From positions 1-64,000 of the forward strand of contig NZ_VDFU01000001.1 in the NCBI RefSeq assembly GCF_006152115.1: a DNA stretch of 64,000 bases, read 5' to 3'. Position 1 is the first letter of the stretch, and each line of letters starts with the position of its first letter. The notes under the pieces were generated by a model that ran no database searches, was not told the DNA's origin, and saw only the letters and a list, made by a program, of their open reading frames with translations. Source of the DNA: Rubellimicrobium rubrum. Lineage in GTDB: Bacteria > Pseudomonadota > Alphaproteobacteria > Rhodobacterales > Rhodobacteraceae. This document shows positions 43,635 through 53,147 of this stretch, in pieces. The translations under genes were made by a program, and so were the position numbers.

Positions 43635-43805
43635 ATGATCTATCCTCTGGCGGGCCTTGTTCTGGGCGCCCTGTCTGGCCTCCTCGGTGCGCGGAGGCGT
43701 GGCGGGCGCGGGCTCGACCTGCTGCAATGGACGACGGTCGGGGCCATCATCGGCGGCCTTCTGGGAACCTTCGTGCTGATCGCCATTCAGCGCAGCCTCG
43801 TATAG
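43635..43805 (+). CDS. Small two-span membrane protein (56 residues)
   Basis: Starts MIYPLAGLVLGALSGLLG, has a basic loop ARRRGGRG and a second hydrophobic helix (WTTVGAIIGGLLGTFVLIAI). AGGAGA lies eight bases before the ATG. The layout (Gly-rich helix, short basic loop, Gly-rich helix) is known from small inner-membrane proteins of Rhodobacteraceae, but I cannot name a function. It is 69 bases upstream of the M48 protease gene on the same strand and may share its transcript. Confidence 0.65.
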   Translation: MIYPLAGLVLGALSGLLGARRRGGRGLDLLQWTTVGAIIGGLLGTFVLIAIQRSLV

Positions 43806-43874
43806 CCGGAATCGTGACCGGCGCGGGTCCCGGCCGCGCTTGAGCCAAGGCTTCGGGGTGCCCATATTCCCCGC

Positions 43875-44582
43875 ATGATCCGTTTCCTCCCGCTCATCCT
43901 CCTCGTCGTTGGCGCGGTCGTCTATGCGCGCCTGCTGGCCTGGCGCACAGCCCGCGAGTTTGACGAGAAATCGGTGGAGCTCGTGGACCCCGAGCTTCGC
44001 CCGATCCTGGCCCGGCTGGCGCAGGTGCTGGACGTGCCGCGCATCAAGGTGCACCTGTATCAGGTGCCGATGATCAACGGGCTGGCCTCGGCGGATGGGC
44101 GCATCTTCATCACGCGCGGCTTCTATGACCGCTTCCGCGCCGGCCAGGTCACCGCTGAGGAGATGGGGAGCGTGGTGGCCCATGAGCTGGGCCATGTCGC
44201 GTTGGGCCATGCAAGGCGGCGGATGATCGACTTCACCGGACAGAATGCGGTCAAGGTCGGACTCGCCATGGTGCTGGGGCGGCTGCTGCCGGGCATCGGG
44301 GTCTGGGTCGCCCAGGCCCTGATGGGCCTGCTGGCGGCCGGGCTGTCGCGGCGCGACGAATACGAGGCCGACGCCTATGCGACGGCTGTCCTCCTCAAGG
44401 CGGGAATCGGGACCGGGCCGCAGAAGTCGCTGTTCCGCAAGCTGGGAGCGATGGCGGGCGGGGGTGCGGCCCAAGCGCCGGCTTGGCTGCTGACCCATCC
44501 AAAGACCGAGGAGCGCATCGCCGCCATCGAGGCGAACGAGCGGCGCTGGAGCGTCACGGGGTCGCCGGACGCTCCTGTCTGA
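43875..44582 (+). CDS. M48-family zinc metalloprotease, membrane-anchored
   Basis: A 235-residue peptidase with an N-terminal membrane helix (IRFLPLILLVVGAVVYARLL), the zinc motif VVAHELGHVALGH, and the third ligand in RRDEYEADAYA. It resembles short HtpX/M48 proteases, likely for quality control of membrane or periplasmic proteins. Its 3' end overlaps the convergent holC gene by 29 bases. Confidence 0.87.
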   Translation: MIRFLPLILLVVGAVVYARLLAWRTAREFDEKSVELVDPELRPILARLAQVLDVPRIKVHLYQVPMINGLASADGRIFITRGFYDRFRAGQVTAEEMGSVVAHELGHVALGHARRRMIDFTGQNAVKVGLAMVLGRLLPGIGVWVAQALMGLLAAGLSRRDEYEADAYATAVLLKAGIGTGPQKSLFRKLGAMAGGGAAQAPAWLLTHPKTEERIAAIEANERRWSVTGSPDAPV

Positions 44583-45018
44583 GCGCCCAGCCGCCATCCT
44601 CGCGGACGTAGAAGCGCGCGGCGAGACCCGCTCCGGTCAGCGCCTTCCATTGCCCCCGCGCGGTGGACAGCGCCTCGGGGTCGGCTCCGTCGAAGATTAC
44701 GCAAACGCGGGCCGCCGCGCGGGCTTCGGCCTCGGTCACGGGCGCGCCGTCCAGCGCCATCAGGCAGTCGCGCCCGCCCGTCCCTGCCCCCACCGTCAGC
44801 AGGATCGGCTGGTCCGCGTCATGCGGCCCACCGGCAAGACCATGGGGCCGGAACTCCTCGCCCGGGCCCCAGAGAGCGAGGTCGAGCCGCTCCTGACGGT
44901 GGGCCTCGGGGCCCCGCACCTCGATCCGCCACCCCTTCTGGAGCGCCATGTCGAGCATGCGGGGCAGGACCGCCTCGGGCGAGTCGCCGTTGAGCTGGTA
45001 GAAGAAGGCCTCGGGCAT
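44554..45018 (-). CDS. holC: DNA polymerase III subunit chi
   Basis: A 154-residue protein with the HolC pattern: FYQLNGDSPEAVLPRMLDMALQKGWRIEV, LDLALWGPGEEFRPHGLAGG and ADQPILLTV. Chi links the clamp loader to single-stranded-DNA-binding protein. Located 17 bases after pepA, the usual neighbour. Confidence 0.91.
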   Translation of the reverse strand: MPEAFFYQLNGDSPEAVLPRMLDMALQKGWRIEVRGPEAHRQERLDLALWGPGEEFRPHGLAGGPHDADQPILLTVGAGTGGRDCLMALDGAPVTEAEARAAARVCVIFDGADPEALSTARGQWKALTGAGLAARFYVREDGGWALRQERPATP

Positions 45019-45035
45019 CGGACCCCGGTCCTGGC

Positions 45036-46508
45036 TCAGCCCTTGGCCTCGTAGCGGTCCGCGATCAGGCGGTTCAGCGCCATGACGCCCCAGCCGGTCG
45101 CGCCCTTGGGGGCCAGCGTCGTGTCGGACTTGACCGACGCCACGCCCGCGATGTCGATGTGGCACCAAGGCGTGCCGTCCTTGATGAAGCGCTTGAGGAA
45201 CTGCGCGGCCGTGATCGAGCCGCCGTCACGCCCGCCCACGTTCATCATGTCGGCGATCCGGCTTTTCAGCTTCTGGTCGTAGGCGTCGCCCATCGGCATC
45301 CGCCACGCGCCCTCGCCCTCGGCCTTGGCGGCGGCCACGAGCGCATCGGCCAGCGCGTCATCGTTCGAGAAAACGCCCGCGTTCTCGTGGCCCAGCGCGA
45401 CGATGATCGCGCCGGTGAGGGTGGCGAGGTTGACGATGCCCGTGGGCTGGAAGCGGTCCTGGGCGTACCAGAGCACGTCGGCAAGGACGAGCCGCCCTTC
45501 GGCGTCGGTGTTGATGATCTCGACCGTGTCGCCCTTCATGGAGGCGACCACGTCACCGGGACGGGTCGCGTTGCCCGAGGGCATGTTCTCCACCAGGCCC
45601 ACAAGGCCCACAACGTTGGCCCGCGCCTTGCGCAGCGCCAGCGTCCGCATGACCCCGGCCACGACGCCCGCGCCGCCCATGTCCATGGTCATGTCCTCCA
45701 TCCCGCCCGCGGGCTTGATGGAAATGCCACCGGTGTCGAAGACCACGCCCTTGCCCACGAAGGCGAAGGGCTTCTCGTCCCCGCCGCCGTTCCACTGCAT
45801 GACGACGACCTTGGACGGGCTCTCGGAGCCCTGCCCCACGGCCAGCAGCAGCCGCATCCCGAGCCGTTCGAGGTCGGCCTCCTCCAGCACCTCGACCTCC
45901 ACCCCCAGGTCGCGCAGCCCTTCGAGGCGCTGGGCAAATTCGGTGGTGGTGAGGACGTTGGCGGGCTCGTTGACGAGGTCGCGGGTGAAGAAGACCCCCG
46001 AGGCGACGGCATCGAAGGGCCCGAGGCGTGCGCGGACGGCGTCCGGGTCGTCCACGACCATCGTCACCGGCCCCGTGGGGTCGCGCGGGGCGGTCTTGTG
46101 GTCCACGAAGTCATAGGCGCGCAGCGTCAGCGCCATGGCCAGTTCTTCGGGGAGGGTAAATCCGGTCGCGACGACGGTCAGCGGCCCGGTGCCACGCGCC
46201 TTGGCAAGAGCGGCCCCGATGGCGCGCGCCTCGGTCGCGGTGGGCTTGCGGGGCGCCTTGACGACGACCAGCCCCTCGGCCGCGAGCCCGGCGGGAAAGG
46301 CCAAAAGCGTGGCCTCGCCGGGCTTGGCCTTTTCCCAGGCGGGGGAGGCCACGAGGCGCGACACGGCCTTGCGGGTCAGTTGGTCCACCTTGCGCGCGGC
46401 GGGCGACATCCGACCCTCGGTCTCGACCAGGAGGGCGATGCGGCCGGTGGCCTGGGCCAGCGCCTCGGCGTCGGGGGCGGCATAGGTGATGGCGAGAGGC
46501 TCGGTCAT
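45036..46508 (-). CDS. pepA: Leucyl aminopeptidase (cytosol aminopeptidase, M17)
   Basis: A 490-residue M17 peptidase. Two-metal site motifs: VGKGVVFDTGGISIKPAGGM (Lys and Asp), MKGDTVEIINTDAEGRLVLAD (the NTDAEGRL signature). It releases N-terminal residues from peptides; PepA can also bind DNA in site-specific recombination. Start at 46508 gives the normal length; the frame upstream is antisense to lptF. Confidence 0.95.
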   Translation of the reverse strand: MTEPLAITYAAPDAEALAQATGRIALLVETEGRMSPAARKVDQLTRKAVSRLVASPAWEKAKPGEATLLAFPAGLAAEGLVVVKAPRKPTATEARAIGAALAKARGTGPLTVVATGFTLPEELAMALTLRAYDFVDHKTAPRDPTGPVTMVVDDPDAVRARLGPFDAVASGVFFTRDLVNEPANVLTTTEFAQRLEGLRDLGVEVEVLEEADLERLGMRLLLAVGQGSESPSKVVVMQWNGGGDEKPFAFVGKGVVFDTGGISIKPAGGMEDMTMDMGGAGVVAGVMRTLALRKARANVVGLVGLVENMPSGNATRPGDVVASMKGDTVEIINTDAEGRLVLADVLWYAQDRFQPTGIVNLATLTGAIIVALGHENAGVFSNDDALADALVAAAKAEGEGAWRMPMGDAYDQKLKSRIADMMNVGGRDGGSITAAQFLKRFIKDGTPWCHIDIAGVASVKSDTTLAPKGATGWGVMALNRLIADRYEAKG

Positions 46509-46619
46509 GGGGGCTCCTGCGGCTTGGCGGTGTGTTGGTAGCCCGCCCCCCCGGCCTATGCCAGAAGAAGGTTCAACCCGCGCCCGATCCGCGATAGTCC
46601 TGGGGCCGAGGCAAGAGGG

Positions 46620-47744
46620 ATGCGCGTGGCCCGGATCGACCGATACCTGCTGTCGCAGCTGATGACGGTCTTCGGGCTCGCCTCTCTCGTGCTCGTGATG
46701 GTGTACTGGATCAACCGGGCGGTGGTCCTGTTCGACCAGCTCATCGCGGATGGGCAGTCGGCCTGGGTCTTTCTGGAGCTGACGGCGCTGGCGCTGCCGT
46801 CGATCATCAAGCTGGTGCTGCCGCTCGCCGCCTTTGCGGCCACGCTTTACGCCTTGGCGCGGCTGTCGGGCGATTCGGAGCTGACGGTGGTGCAGGCGAC
46901 GGGCGCGTCGCCCTGGCGGTTGGCCCGGCCGGTCCTGGTCTTCGGCCTGATCGTGGGCGTGCTGATCGGCGTGCTGTCCCATGTGCTGACGCCCGCAAGC
47001 CTCGGCCGCCTCAACGCCCGCCAGTCCGAGATCGCGGCCACCGCCACCGCCCGCCTCCTGCGCGAGGGGGAGTTCATCTCGCCCCGCGACGGCCTGACGC
47101 TTTATATCCGGCAGATCACGCCCCAGGGCGAGTTGCGGGGCCTGCTGCTGTCCGACACGCGGGACCCCGGCCAGAGCGTCACCTATACCGCTGCCTCGGC
47201 CTATCTGGTGCGCGGGACCGAGGGGCCGCAGCTTGTGATGGTGGACGGCATGATCCAGCGGCTGGACGAAGACCGGGGGCGGCTCCTGTCCACCGGATTC
47301 ACGGACCTGTCCTATGACCTGAGCCCCCTTCTGCCCAGCGCCACCCAGGCCCGCCGCAACTCGCGCGAGCTGTCGACCCTGGAGCTGCTGCGGCCCTCTG
47401 AGGCGCTGACCCTCGAGACCGGCAAGACCGGCCCGCAGCTTTTCGCCGAGGCGCAGGACCGGATCGCGGAAGGACTTCTCGCGCCGGTGGCGGCGCTCAT
47501 CGGGCTGGGGTCGCTGCTGCTGGGTCAGTTCAGCCGATTCGGCGTTTGGCGGCAGGTCGTCCTGGCGGTCGTGCTGGTGATCGTCATCAAGGGCATCGAG
47601 TCGGCCTCCCTCCAGGCGGTGCGCGACGAACCCACGCTCTGGCCGCTGAGCTATCTGCCGGCAGTCCTGGGCTTCACGGCCGCGGCGGCGCTCCTTTGGC
47701 TTGCCGCACGGCCCCGGTGCGTCGCGCGGGCGGTGCCGGCATGA
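46620..47744 (+). CDS. lptF: LPS export ABC transporter permease LptF
   Basis: A 374-residue inner-membrane permease. Three membrane helices at the N terminus (IDRYLLSQLMTVFGLASLVL and so on), a periplasmic jelly-roll domain (about 130-250) and three helices at the C terminus. Pairs with LptG and the LptB ATPase to pull LPS from the inner membrane. The TGA overlaps lptG by four bases (ATGA). Confidence 0.94.
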   Translation: MRVARIDRYLLSQLMTVFGLASLVLVMVYWINRAVVLFDQLIADGQSAWVFLELTALALPSIIKLVLPLAAFAATLYALARLSGDSELTVVQATGASPWRLARPVLVFGLIVGVLIGVLSHVLTPASLGRLNARQSEIAATATARLLREGEFISPRDGLTLYIRQITPQGELRGLLLSDTRDPGQSVTYTAASAYLVRGTEGPQLVMVDGMIQRLDEDRGRLLSTGFTDLSYDLSPLLPSATQARRNSRELSTLELLRPSEALTLETGKTGPQLFAEAQDRIAEGLLAPVAALIGLGSLLLGQFSRFGVWRQVVLAVVLVIVIKGIESASLQAVRDEPTLWPLSYLPAVLGFTAAAALLWLAARPRCVARAVPA

Positions 47745-48832
47745 TCCTGGACCGCTACCTCGCGCGGCGGTTCCTGCGCACCTTTCTACGGACGCTGCTG
47801 GTGTTCTTCGGCATCTTCGCCCTGATCGACCTCGTGGAGGAGGTCAGGCGCTTTTCGGACGACGCGGACGGGCTGTGGCCTCTGATCGGGCTGACGCTGC
47901 TCAACGTGCCGGCGGGCCTGTACGGCATTCTGCCGCTGGTCACGATCATCGCCGCCATCGCCATGTTCCTGGGGCTGGCCCGGTCGTCGGAGCTGGCAGT
48001 CACGCGGGGCTCGGGGCGGTCGGCGCTGCGGGCGCTGCTCGGGCCATCGGTAGTGGCGGCGCTGCTGGGCGTGGTGGCCGTCGCCGCCTTCAACCCCATC
48101 GTGGCCGCCACCTCGCGCGAGTACGAATCGCGCGTGGGCCGCCTGGAAGGACAGGAATCGGCGCTGGCCCTGTCCGATGACGGGCTCTGGCTGCGGCAGA
48201 GCGGGTCGTCCGGGCCGACGGTGATCCGGGCCGAACGGTCGAACCTTGACGGCACCTCGCTGGGGGGCGTGACCTTCCTGGGCTTCGACAGGGACGGCCG
48301 CCCGGTCCAGCGCGTCGAGGCGCAGGCCGCCCATCTGGCCTCGGGCGGATGGACCCTGACCGACGCGACGGTCTGGCCCCTGGATGCGGCGAACCCCGAA
48401 GCCGGGGCGCAGCGGCATGCGTCGCTCGAACTGCCGTCCTCTCTCACCGCCGATCAGATCCGCGACAGCTTCGGCACGCCGTCCTCCATCCCGATCTGGG
48501 AGCTTCCGCGCTTCATCGCGCGGCTCGAGGAGGCGGGCTTTGCCGCCCAGAGGCACCGGGTCTTCCTGCAGATGGAACTGGCGCTGCCCGCCTTCCTGGT
48601 CGCGATGGTGCTGGTCGCGGCGGGGTTCACCATGCACCATCAGCGCGGGCGGCGCACGGGAACCTTGGTGTTGGCGGCCATCCTCGCGGGCTTTGCCGTG
48701 TACTTCCTGCGCAACCTGTCGCAGGTCCTGGGCGAGGCTGGGCAGATCCCGCCCGCCCTGTCGGCCTGGGCCCCGCCCCTCGTGGCCATTGGCCTGTCCA
48801 TGGGACTGCTGCTGCATCTGGAGGAAGGATGA
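47741..48832 (+). CDS. lptG: LPS export ABC transporter permease LptG
   Basis: A 363-residue partner of LptF with the same layout: MILDRYLARRFLRTFLRTLLVF at the N terminus, periplasmic domain (about 120-260) and C-terminal helices. Coupled by ATGA to both lptF and lptD, so all three export components are made together. Confidence 0.94.
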   Translation: MILDRYLARRFLRTFLRTLLVFFGIFALIDLVEEVRRFSDDADGLWPLIGLTLLNVPAGLYGILPLVTIIAAIAMFLGLARSSELAVTRGSGRSALRALLGPSVVAALLGVVAVAAFNPIVAATSREYESRVGRLEGQESALALSDDGLWLRQSGSSGPTVIRAERSNLDGTSLGGVTFLGFDRDGRPVQRVEAQAAHLASGGWTLTDATVWPLDAANPEAGAQRHASLELPSSLTADQIRDSFGTPSSIPIWELPRFIARLEEAGFAAQRHRVFLQMELALPAFLVAMVLVAAGFTMHHQRGRRTGTLVLAAILAGFAVYFLRNLSQVLGEAGQIPPALSAWAPPLVAIGLSMGLLLHLEEG

Positions 48833-50928
48833 AACGCCTCCTGGCCCTTCTCCTCTGGTTGCTGCCTGCCGTCGCCGTGGCGCAGGACAGCGCCGTCCTG
48901 GTGGCCGACCGCCTGTTCGTCACCGCCGACGAACGGCTGGTCGCGTCGGGCAACGTGCAGGCCCTCTATGAGGGGACGACCCTGTCCGCCGCCCAGGTCA
49001 CCTATGACCGCGCCGCCGACCGGCTGACCATCGAAGGGCCGATCCTGATCCGCGACCCGGACGGCACGGTGCTGACCGCCGAGAGGGCCGAGCTGGACCC
49101 CCGGCTTGAGGACGGCCTCCTGCGCGGGGCGCGGCTGGTGCTGGACCGGCAGCTCCAGCTTGCGGCGAACCGCATCGACCGCGTGGGCGGGCTCACGGCG
49201 CTGACGGGCACGGCGGTCTCCTCGTGCCAGGTCTGCCCCGGACGCGCGCCGCTATGGGAGATCCGGGCCGAGCAGGTCGTCCACGACGAGGTGGCGCAGC
49301 AGTTGTTCTTCGACAATGCGCGGTTCCTGATCCGGGGCGTGCCCATCCTGTGGATCCCTCGCCTGCGGCTGCCGGACCCGACCAACGTGCGGGCGACCGG
49401 CCTTCTCATCCCGCGCGTCCGCACGACGGACCAGCTCGGACTCGGGATCAAACTGCCCACCTTCATCGAGATCGGGCCGTCGCGCGACCTGACGCTGGTG
49501 CCCTACCTGTCGCCCCACACCCGCACCCTCGAGGCGCGCTACCGGCAGGCATTCCTGGCCGGGACGCTGGAGGTGAACGGCGCGACCAGCAACGACGACC
49601 TGAAGGAGGGTCCGCGCGGCTTCGTGTCGGTGGACGGGGCCTTCGACCTGGGCGACCGGCTGGACCTCGCCTTCTCGGGCACGGCGGTCAGCGACGAGGC
49701 CTATCTGCTCGACTACGGCTATTCCGATCTGGATCGGCTCGATTCCTCGGTCCGGCTGAGCCGGGTGGGAGAGACCGCGCTGTTCCTGGGCGAGATCACG
49801 CATATCCGGTCCCTGCGCGACGACGACGCCGAGGAGGAGGCCCTGCCGCCAGTGCTGGGCGCCCTGTCCTGGGACAAGCGGCTGGCTGCCATGGGTGGGA
49901 CCGCGACGCTGCGCGCGGATCTCGAAAGTTTCCGCCGGGGGGCCGAGGGCGACATCGAGGACCGGCGCGACGTGACGCGTGCCGGGGCCGCGGCGGGCTG
50001 GCGCCGGGATGTCATCTGGGGGCCGGGACTGGTGGTGGAGGGCGAGGCCCGGGGCGCCTTGGACGCTTATCGCGTCAACGACGACCCGGATAGGCCCGGC
50101 TCCCTCCTGCGGGCGACGCCCGCGGCGGCGGCGACCCTGCGCTGGCCCGTGGTCCGTCATGGCGGGGGCGGCGTGTCGGACCTGATCGAGCCCGTGGCCT
50201 CCCTGGGCTGGTCGGGCGTCTATGGCGACCTGCCCCCGAACGAGGACAGCCGCTTACCCGAGTTCGACGAGGCGAACCTGTTCGCCCTGACCCGGTTCCC
50301 CGGCGAGGACGCCGCCGAGGAGGGCGGGCGCCTGTCGGTCGGGCTGTCCTGGACGCGGCAGGGGCCGGGCTTCGCTTCGACGCTGGCGCTGGGACGGGTA
50401 CTTCGGACCGAATCGGTCGAGGCGTCGGACGCGTCTGGGCTCTCGGGCACAGCCTCGGATTGGCTTCTGGGCGGGCAGCTCGACCTCGAGGGCGGCTTTG
50501 CCCTGGATGCGCGGACGCTGCTGGCCGGGAGCCTGTCGGACTTCGACATCGGCAAGACCGAGGCACGGGTGGACTGGTCCAACCGGGCGATCAATCTTTC
50601 GGCGGGGTTCCTGTACCTGCCCGCCGACCCGGCCGAGTCGCGCCCCGATCGCGCCGCCGAATGGACCATCGATGCCGCCTGGACCCCGTCCGAGCGCTGG
50701 ACGGTCCGGGCGGACGCCCGCTACGACGCCGCGAACGCCCAGCCGGCGCGGGCCGGGCTGGGCCTGGGCTGGCGTAACGAATGCGTGGAGGTGGACGTCT
50801 CCGTCGCGCGCCGCTACACCTCCACCGACGACGTGGAGCCCTCCACCAGCTTCGGGCTCGGGGTCAATCTCAACGGCTTCTCGGCCGGACGGCAGGCGCG
50901 GGTCACCCCTGGCGCATGCGGCGGCTGA
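48829..50928 (+). CDS. lptD: LPS assembly protein LptD (outer-membrane translocon)
   Basis: A 699-residue outer-membrane protein with signal peptide (MKRLLALLLWLLPAVAVAQ). The N-terminal periplasmic OstA-type domain (about 25-170, YEGTTLSAAQVTYDRAADRL, DNARFLIRGVPILWIPRLRLPDP) leads into the beta-barrel. It has a cysteine pair at SSCQVC and further cysteines at NECVEV and near the end, so disulfides like those of E. coli LptD are possible. Shorter than the E. coli form, as usual for the group. Confidence 0.93.
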   Translation: MKRLLALLLWLLPAVAVAQDSAVLVADRLFVTADERLVASGNVQALYEGTTLSAAQVTYDRAADRLTIEGPILIRDPDGTVLTAERAELDPRLEDGLLRGARLVLDRQLQLAANRIDRVGGLTALTGTAVSSCQVCPGRAPLWEIRAEQVVHDEVAQQLFFDNARFLIRGVPILWIPRLRLPDPTNVRATGLLIPRVRTTDQLGLGIKLPTFIEIGPSRDLTLVPYLSPHTRTLEARYRQAFLAGTLEVNGATSNDDLKEGPRGFVSVDGAFDLGDRLDLAFSGTAVSDEAYLLDYGYSDLDRLDSSVRLSRVGETALFLGEITHIRSLRDDDAEEEALPPVLGALSWDKRLAAMGGTATLRADLESFRRGAEGDIEDRRDVTRAGAAAGWRRDVIWGPGLVVEGEARGALDAYRVNDDPDRPGSLLRATPAAAATLRWPVVRHGGGGVSDLIEPVASLGWSGVYGDLPPNEDSRLPEFDEANLFALTRFPGEDAAEEGGRLSVGLSWTRQGPGFASTLALGRVLRTESVEASDASGLSGTASDWLLGGQLDLEGGFALDARTLLAGSLSDFDIGKTEARVDWSNRAINLSAGFLYLPADPAESRPDRAAEWTIDAAWTPSERWTVRADARYDAANAQPARAGLGLGWRNECVEVDVSVARRYTSTDDVEPSTSFGLGVNLNGFSAGRQARVTPGACGG

Positions 50929-50941
50929 GCTAGGAGGGGCG

Positions 50942-52153
50942 ATGGCAACCGGTAACTTCTTGCGGGCGCTTGGCGTCGCTGTAGCCTTGTCTGGGCCCGT
51001 TGCCGCGCAGGATCTGTTCTCCCCGGTCATCGTGGTCAACGACCGCGCGGTCACCGGCTACGAACTGGACCAGCGCGTCCGGCTCCTGGATGCCTTTGGC
51101 ACGCCGGGCGACCTGCCCGAACTGGCACGGACCCAGCTCGTCGAGGAGCGGCTGAAGCAGCAGGAACTCGACCGAGTCGGGATCGCCCTGGAGGAGGACG
51201 GGCTCGAGCGGGCCTTGGAGGATTTCGCCTCTCGCGCGAACCTGTCCGCCGAAGCCTTCGTGGCGCAACTTGAAGGCGAAGGCATCGCCTACGAATCGCT
51301 GCGCGATTACGTGGGCATCAACGCAAGCTGGCGCGACTACATACGCGCCCGCTACGCCGAACGGATCGAGATTTCGGACGAGGAGCTGGAGCAAGCCCTC
51401 GCGCAGCAGTCCAACCAGACCACCGGGATCGAGGTCCTGCTGTCCGAGATCGTCATCCCCGCGCCTGAGGGCCAGGAAGCGCAGGCGCGCGCCGTGGCCG
51501 AGGAGATTTCGGGGCTCGACTCCGCCGAGGCGTTCTCGGCCGCCGCCCGCGAGGTGTCGGCCGTGCCGTCGCGGGACCAGGGAGGACAACTCGACTGGGT
51601 GCCGCTGTCGAACTATCCCGAGGCGCTCCGCGACCTTCTGCTGGGCCTGGCGCCCGGCGAGGTGACCCCGCCGCTCCCGGTCACGGGCGCGGTGGCGCTT
51701 CTCCAGCTTCGGGCTGTCCGCGAAGGCCAGGTGCCAGCGGCAGCGCCCGAGTCGGTGGATTACGCCCTGGTCCGCATCCCGGGTGGCCGGTCGCCCGAGG
51801 CGCTGGCCCAGGCCGCCCAGCTTGACGGGCAGGTGGACGACTGCGTGGACCTGTTCGGCAAGGGCTTGCCCGACGGCAACATCCAGCGAGAGACGGTCGC
51901 CCCAGCCGCGATCCCGCAGGACGTGGCCCTGGACCTTGCCGCCCTCGATGCCGGCGAAGCGACATGGGGCCGCACGGAAAACGGGGGGCAGGTTCTGGTC
52001 TTCACCATGCTGTGCGGCCGGACCTTTGGGCTCCCCGAGGGAGCGCCGGACCGGGACGCCGTCCGCAACCTCCTCCGGGGCGAGCAGTTGCAGGGCTATG
52101 CCGATACGCTGATCGCCGACCTACGGGCCAGCGCCACGATCGTGGGCGAATGA
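50942..52153 (+). CDS. surA: Periplasmic chaperone/peptidyl-prolyl isomerase SurA
   Basis: A 403-residue protein: signal peptide (ending SGPVAAQ), SurA N-terminal domain (VIVVNDRAVTGYELDQRVRLL), then one recognisable parvulin-like region (VLLSEIVIPAPEGQEAQ to VALLQLRAV). It escorts outer-membrane proteins such as LptD, which its gene follows by 13 bases. AGGAGG sits four bases before the ATG. Confidence 0.9.
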   Translation: MATGNFLRALGVAVALSGPVAAQDLFSPVIVVNDRAVTGYELDQRVRLLDAFGTPGDLPELARTQLVEERLKQQELDRVGIALEEDGLERALEDFASRANLSAEAFVAQLEGEGIAYESLRDYVGINASWRDYIRARYAERIEISDEELEQALAQQSNQTTGIEVLLSEIVIPAPEGQEAQARAVAEEISGLDSAEAFSAAAREVSAVPSRDQGGQLDWVPLSNYPEALRDLLLGLAPGEVTPPLPVTGAVALLQLRAVREGQVPAAAPESVDYALVRIPGGRSPEALAQAAQLDGQVDDCVDLFGKGLPDGNIQRETVAPAAIPQDVALDLAALDAGEATWGRTENGGQVLVFTMLCGRTFGLPEGAPDRDAVRNLLRGEQLQGYADTLIADLRASATIVGE

Positions 52154-52175
52154 CACGGCCGGGCGTGGCGCGGTC

Positions 52176-53147
52176 ATGACGATCGTCGTCTCGTGCGGGG
52201 AGCCTGCGGGCATCGGACCCGAGGTCGCGGCCAAGGCCTGGGACGCGCTGCGCCTGCCCATGCTCTGGATCGGCGATCCGTGCCATTTGCCACCCGGAAC
52301 GCCGGTGGCCGAAGTCGCAGGCCCCGAGGAGGCGGCCGGGATGGCGTCGCGCGCCCTCCCCGTGCTGGCCCGCGACTTTGGCCCGCCGGTCACGCCGGGC
52401 CATCCGAACCCGGCCCATGCCCAAGGGGTGATCGACGCCATACGGGACGCGGTGGCGCTGATCCGGACGGGACGCGCCTCGGCGCTCTGCACGGCACCGA
52501 TCTCCAAGGCAGCGCTCGTGTCGGGCGCGGGCTTCGGCTACCCCGGCCATACGGAGTACCTGGCCCATCTGGGCGGCGACGTGGACGTGGTGATGATGCT
52601 GGCCTGCGAAGGGCTGCGCGTCGTTCCGGCCACCATACACATCGCCCTGTCCGAAGTGCCGCGCCTGCTGACGCCCGAACGGCTTGAAGCCGTTATCCGC
52701 ATAACGGATGCGTCGCTGCGCCACGACTGGGGCTTGACGGCCCCGCGGATTGCGGTCGCGGGGCTGAATCCACATGCGGGCGAGGACGGGCTCATGGGCT
52801 CGGAGGAGCGGACGGTCATCCGGCCCGTGCTGGACCGTCTGCGGGCCGAGGGGATGGTGTTGTCGGGACCGCTCCCGGCTGACACGATGTTCCATGAAGC
52901 GGCTCGGGCCACCTACGACGCCGCCATCTGCATGTATCATGATCAGGCACTGATCCCGATCAAGACGGTGGACTTCGCGCGCGGCGTCAATGTCACGGCG
53001 GGGCTGCCCTTCGTGCGCACCTCGCCGGATCACGGCACCGCCTTCGGCATCGCCGGTCAGGGCGTGGCGGACCCCCGTTCCATGATCGCAGCGCTGGAGG
53101 TTGCCGGGCGGCTTTCGGGCCAAAGGGGGACGCCATGGCGGCCATAG
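52176..53147 (+). CDS. pdxA: 4-hydroxythreonine-4-phosphate dehydrogenase PdxA
   Basis: A 323-residue enzyme of the DXP-dependent vitamin B6 pathway. Family motifs: [16 protein letters not shown] at the N terminus, [37 protein letters not shown] (metal His), and [14 protein letters not shown]. It overlaps the rsmA start by 13 bases. Confidence 0.95.
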   Translation: MTIVVSCGEPAGIGPEVAAKAWDALRLPMLWIGDPCHLPPGTPVAEVAGPEEAAGMASRALPVLARDFGPPVTPGHPNPAHAQGVIDAIRDAVALIRTGRASALCTAPISKAALVSGAGFGYPGHTEYLAHLGGDVDVVMMLACEGLRVVPATIHIALSEVPRLLTPERLEAVIRITDASLRHDWGLTAPRIAVAGLNPHAGEDGLMGSEERTVIRPVLDRLRAEGMVLSGPLPADTMFHEAARATYDAAICMYHDQALIPIKTVDFARGVNVTAGLPFVRTSPDHGTAFGIAGQGVADPRSMIAALEVAGRLSGQRGTPWRP

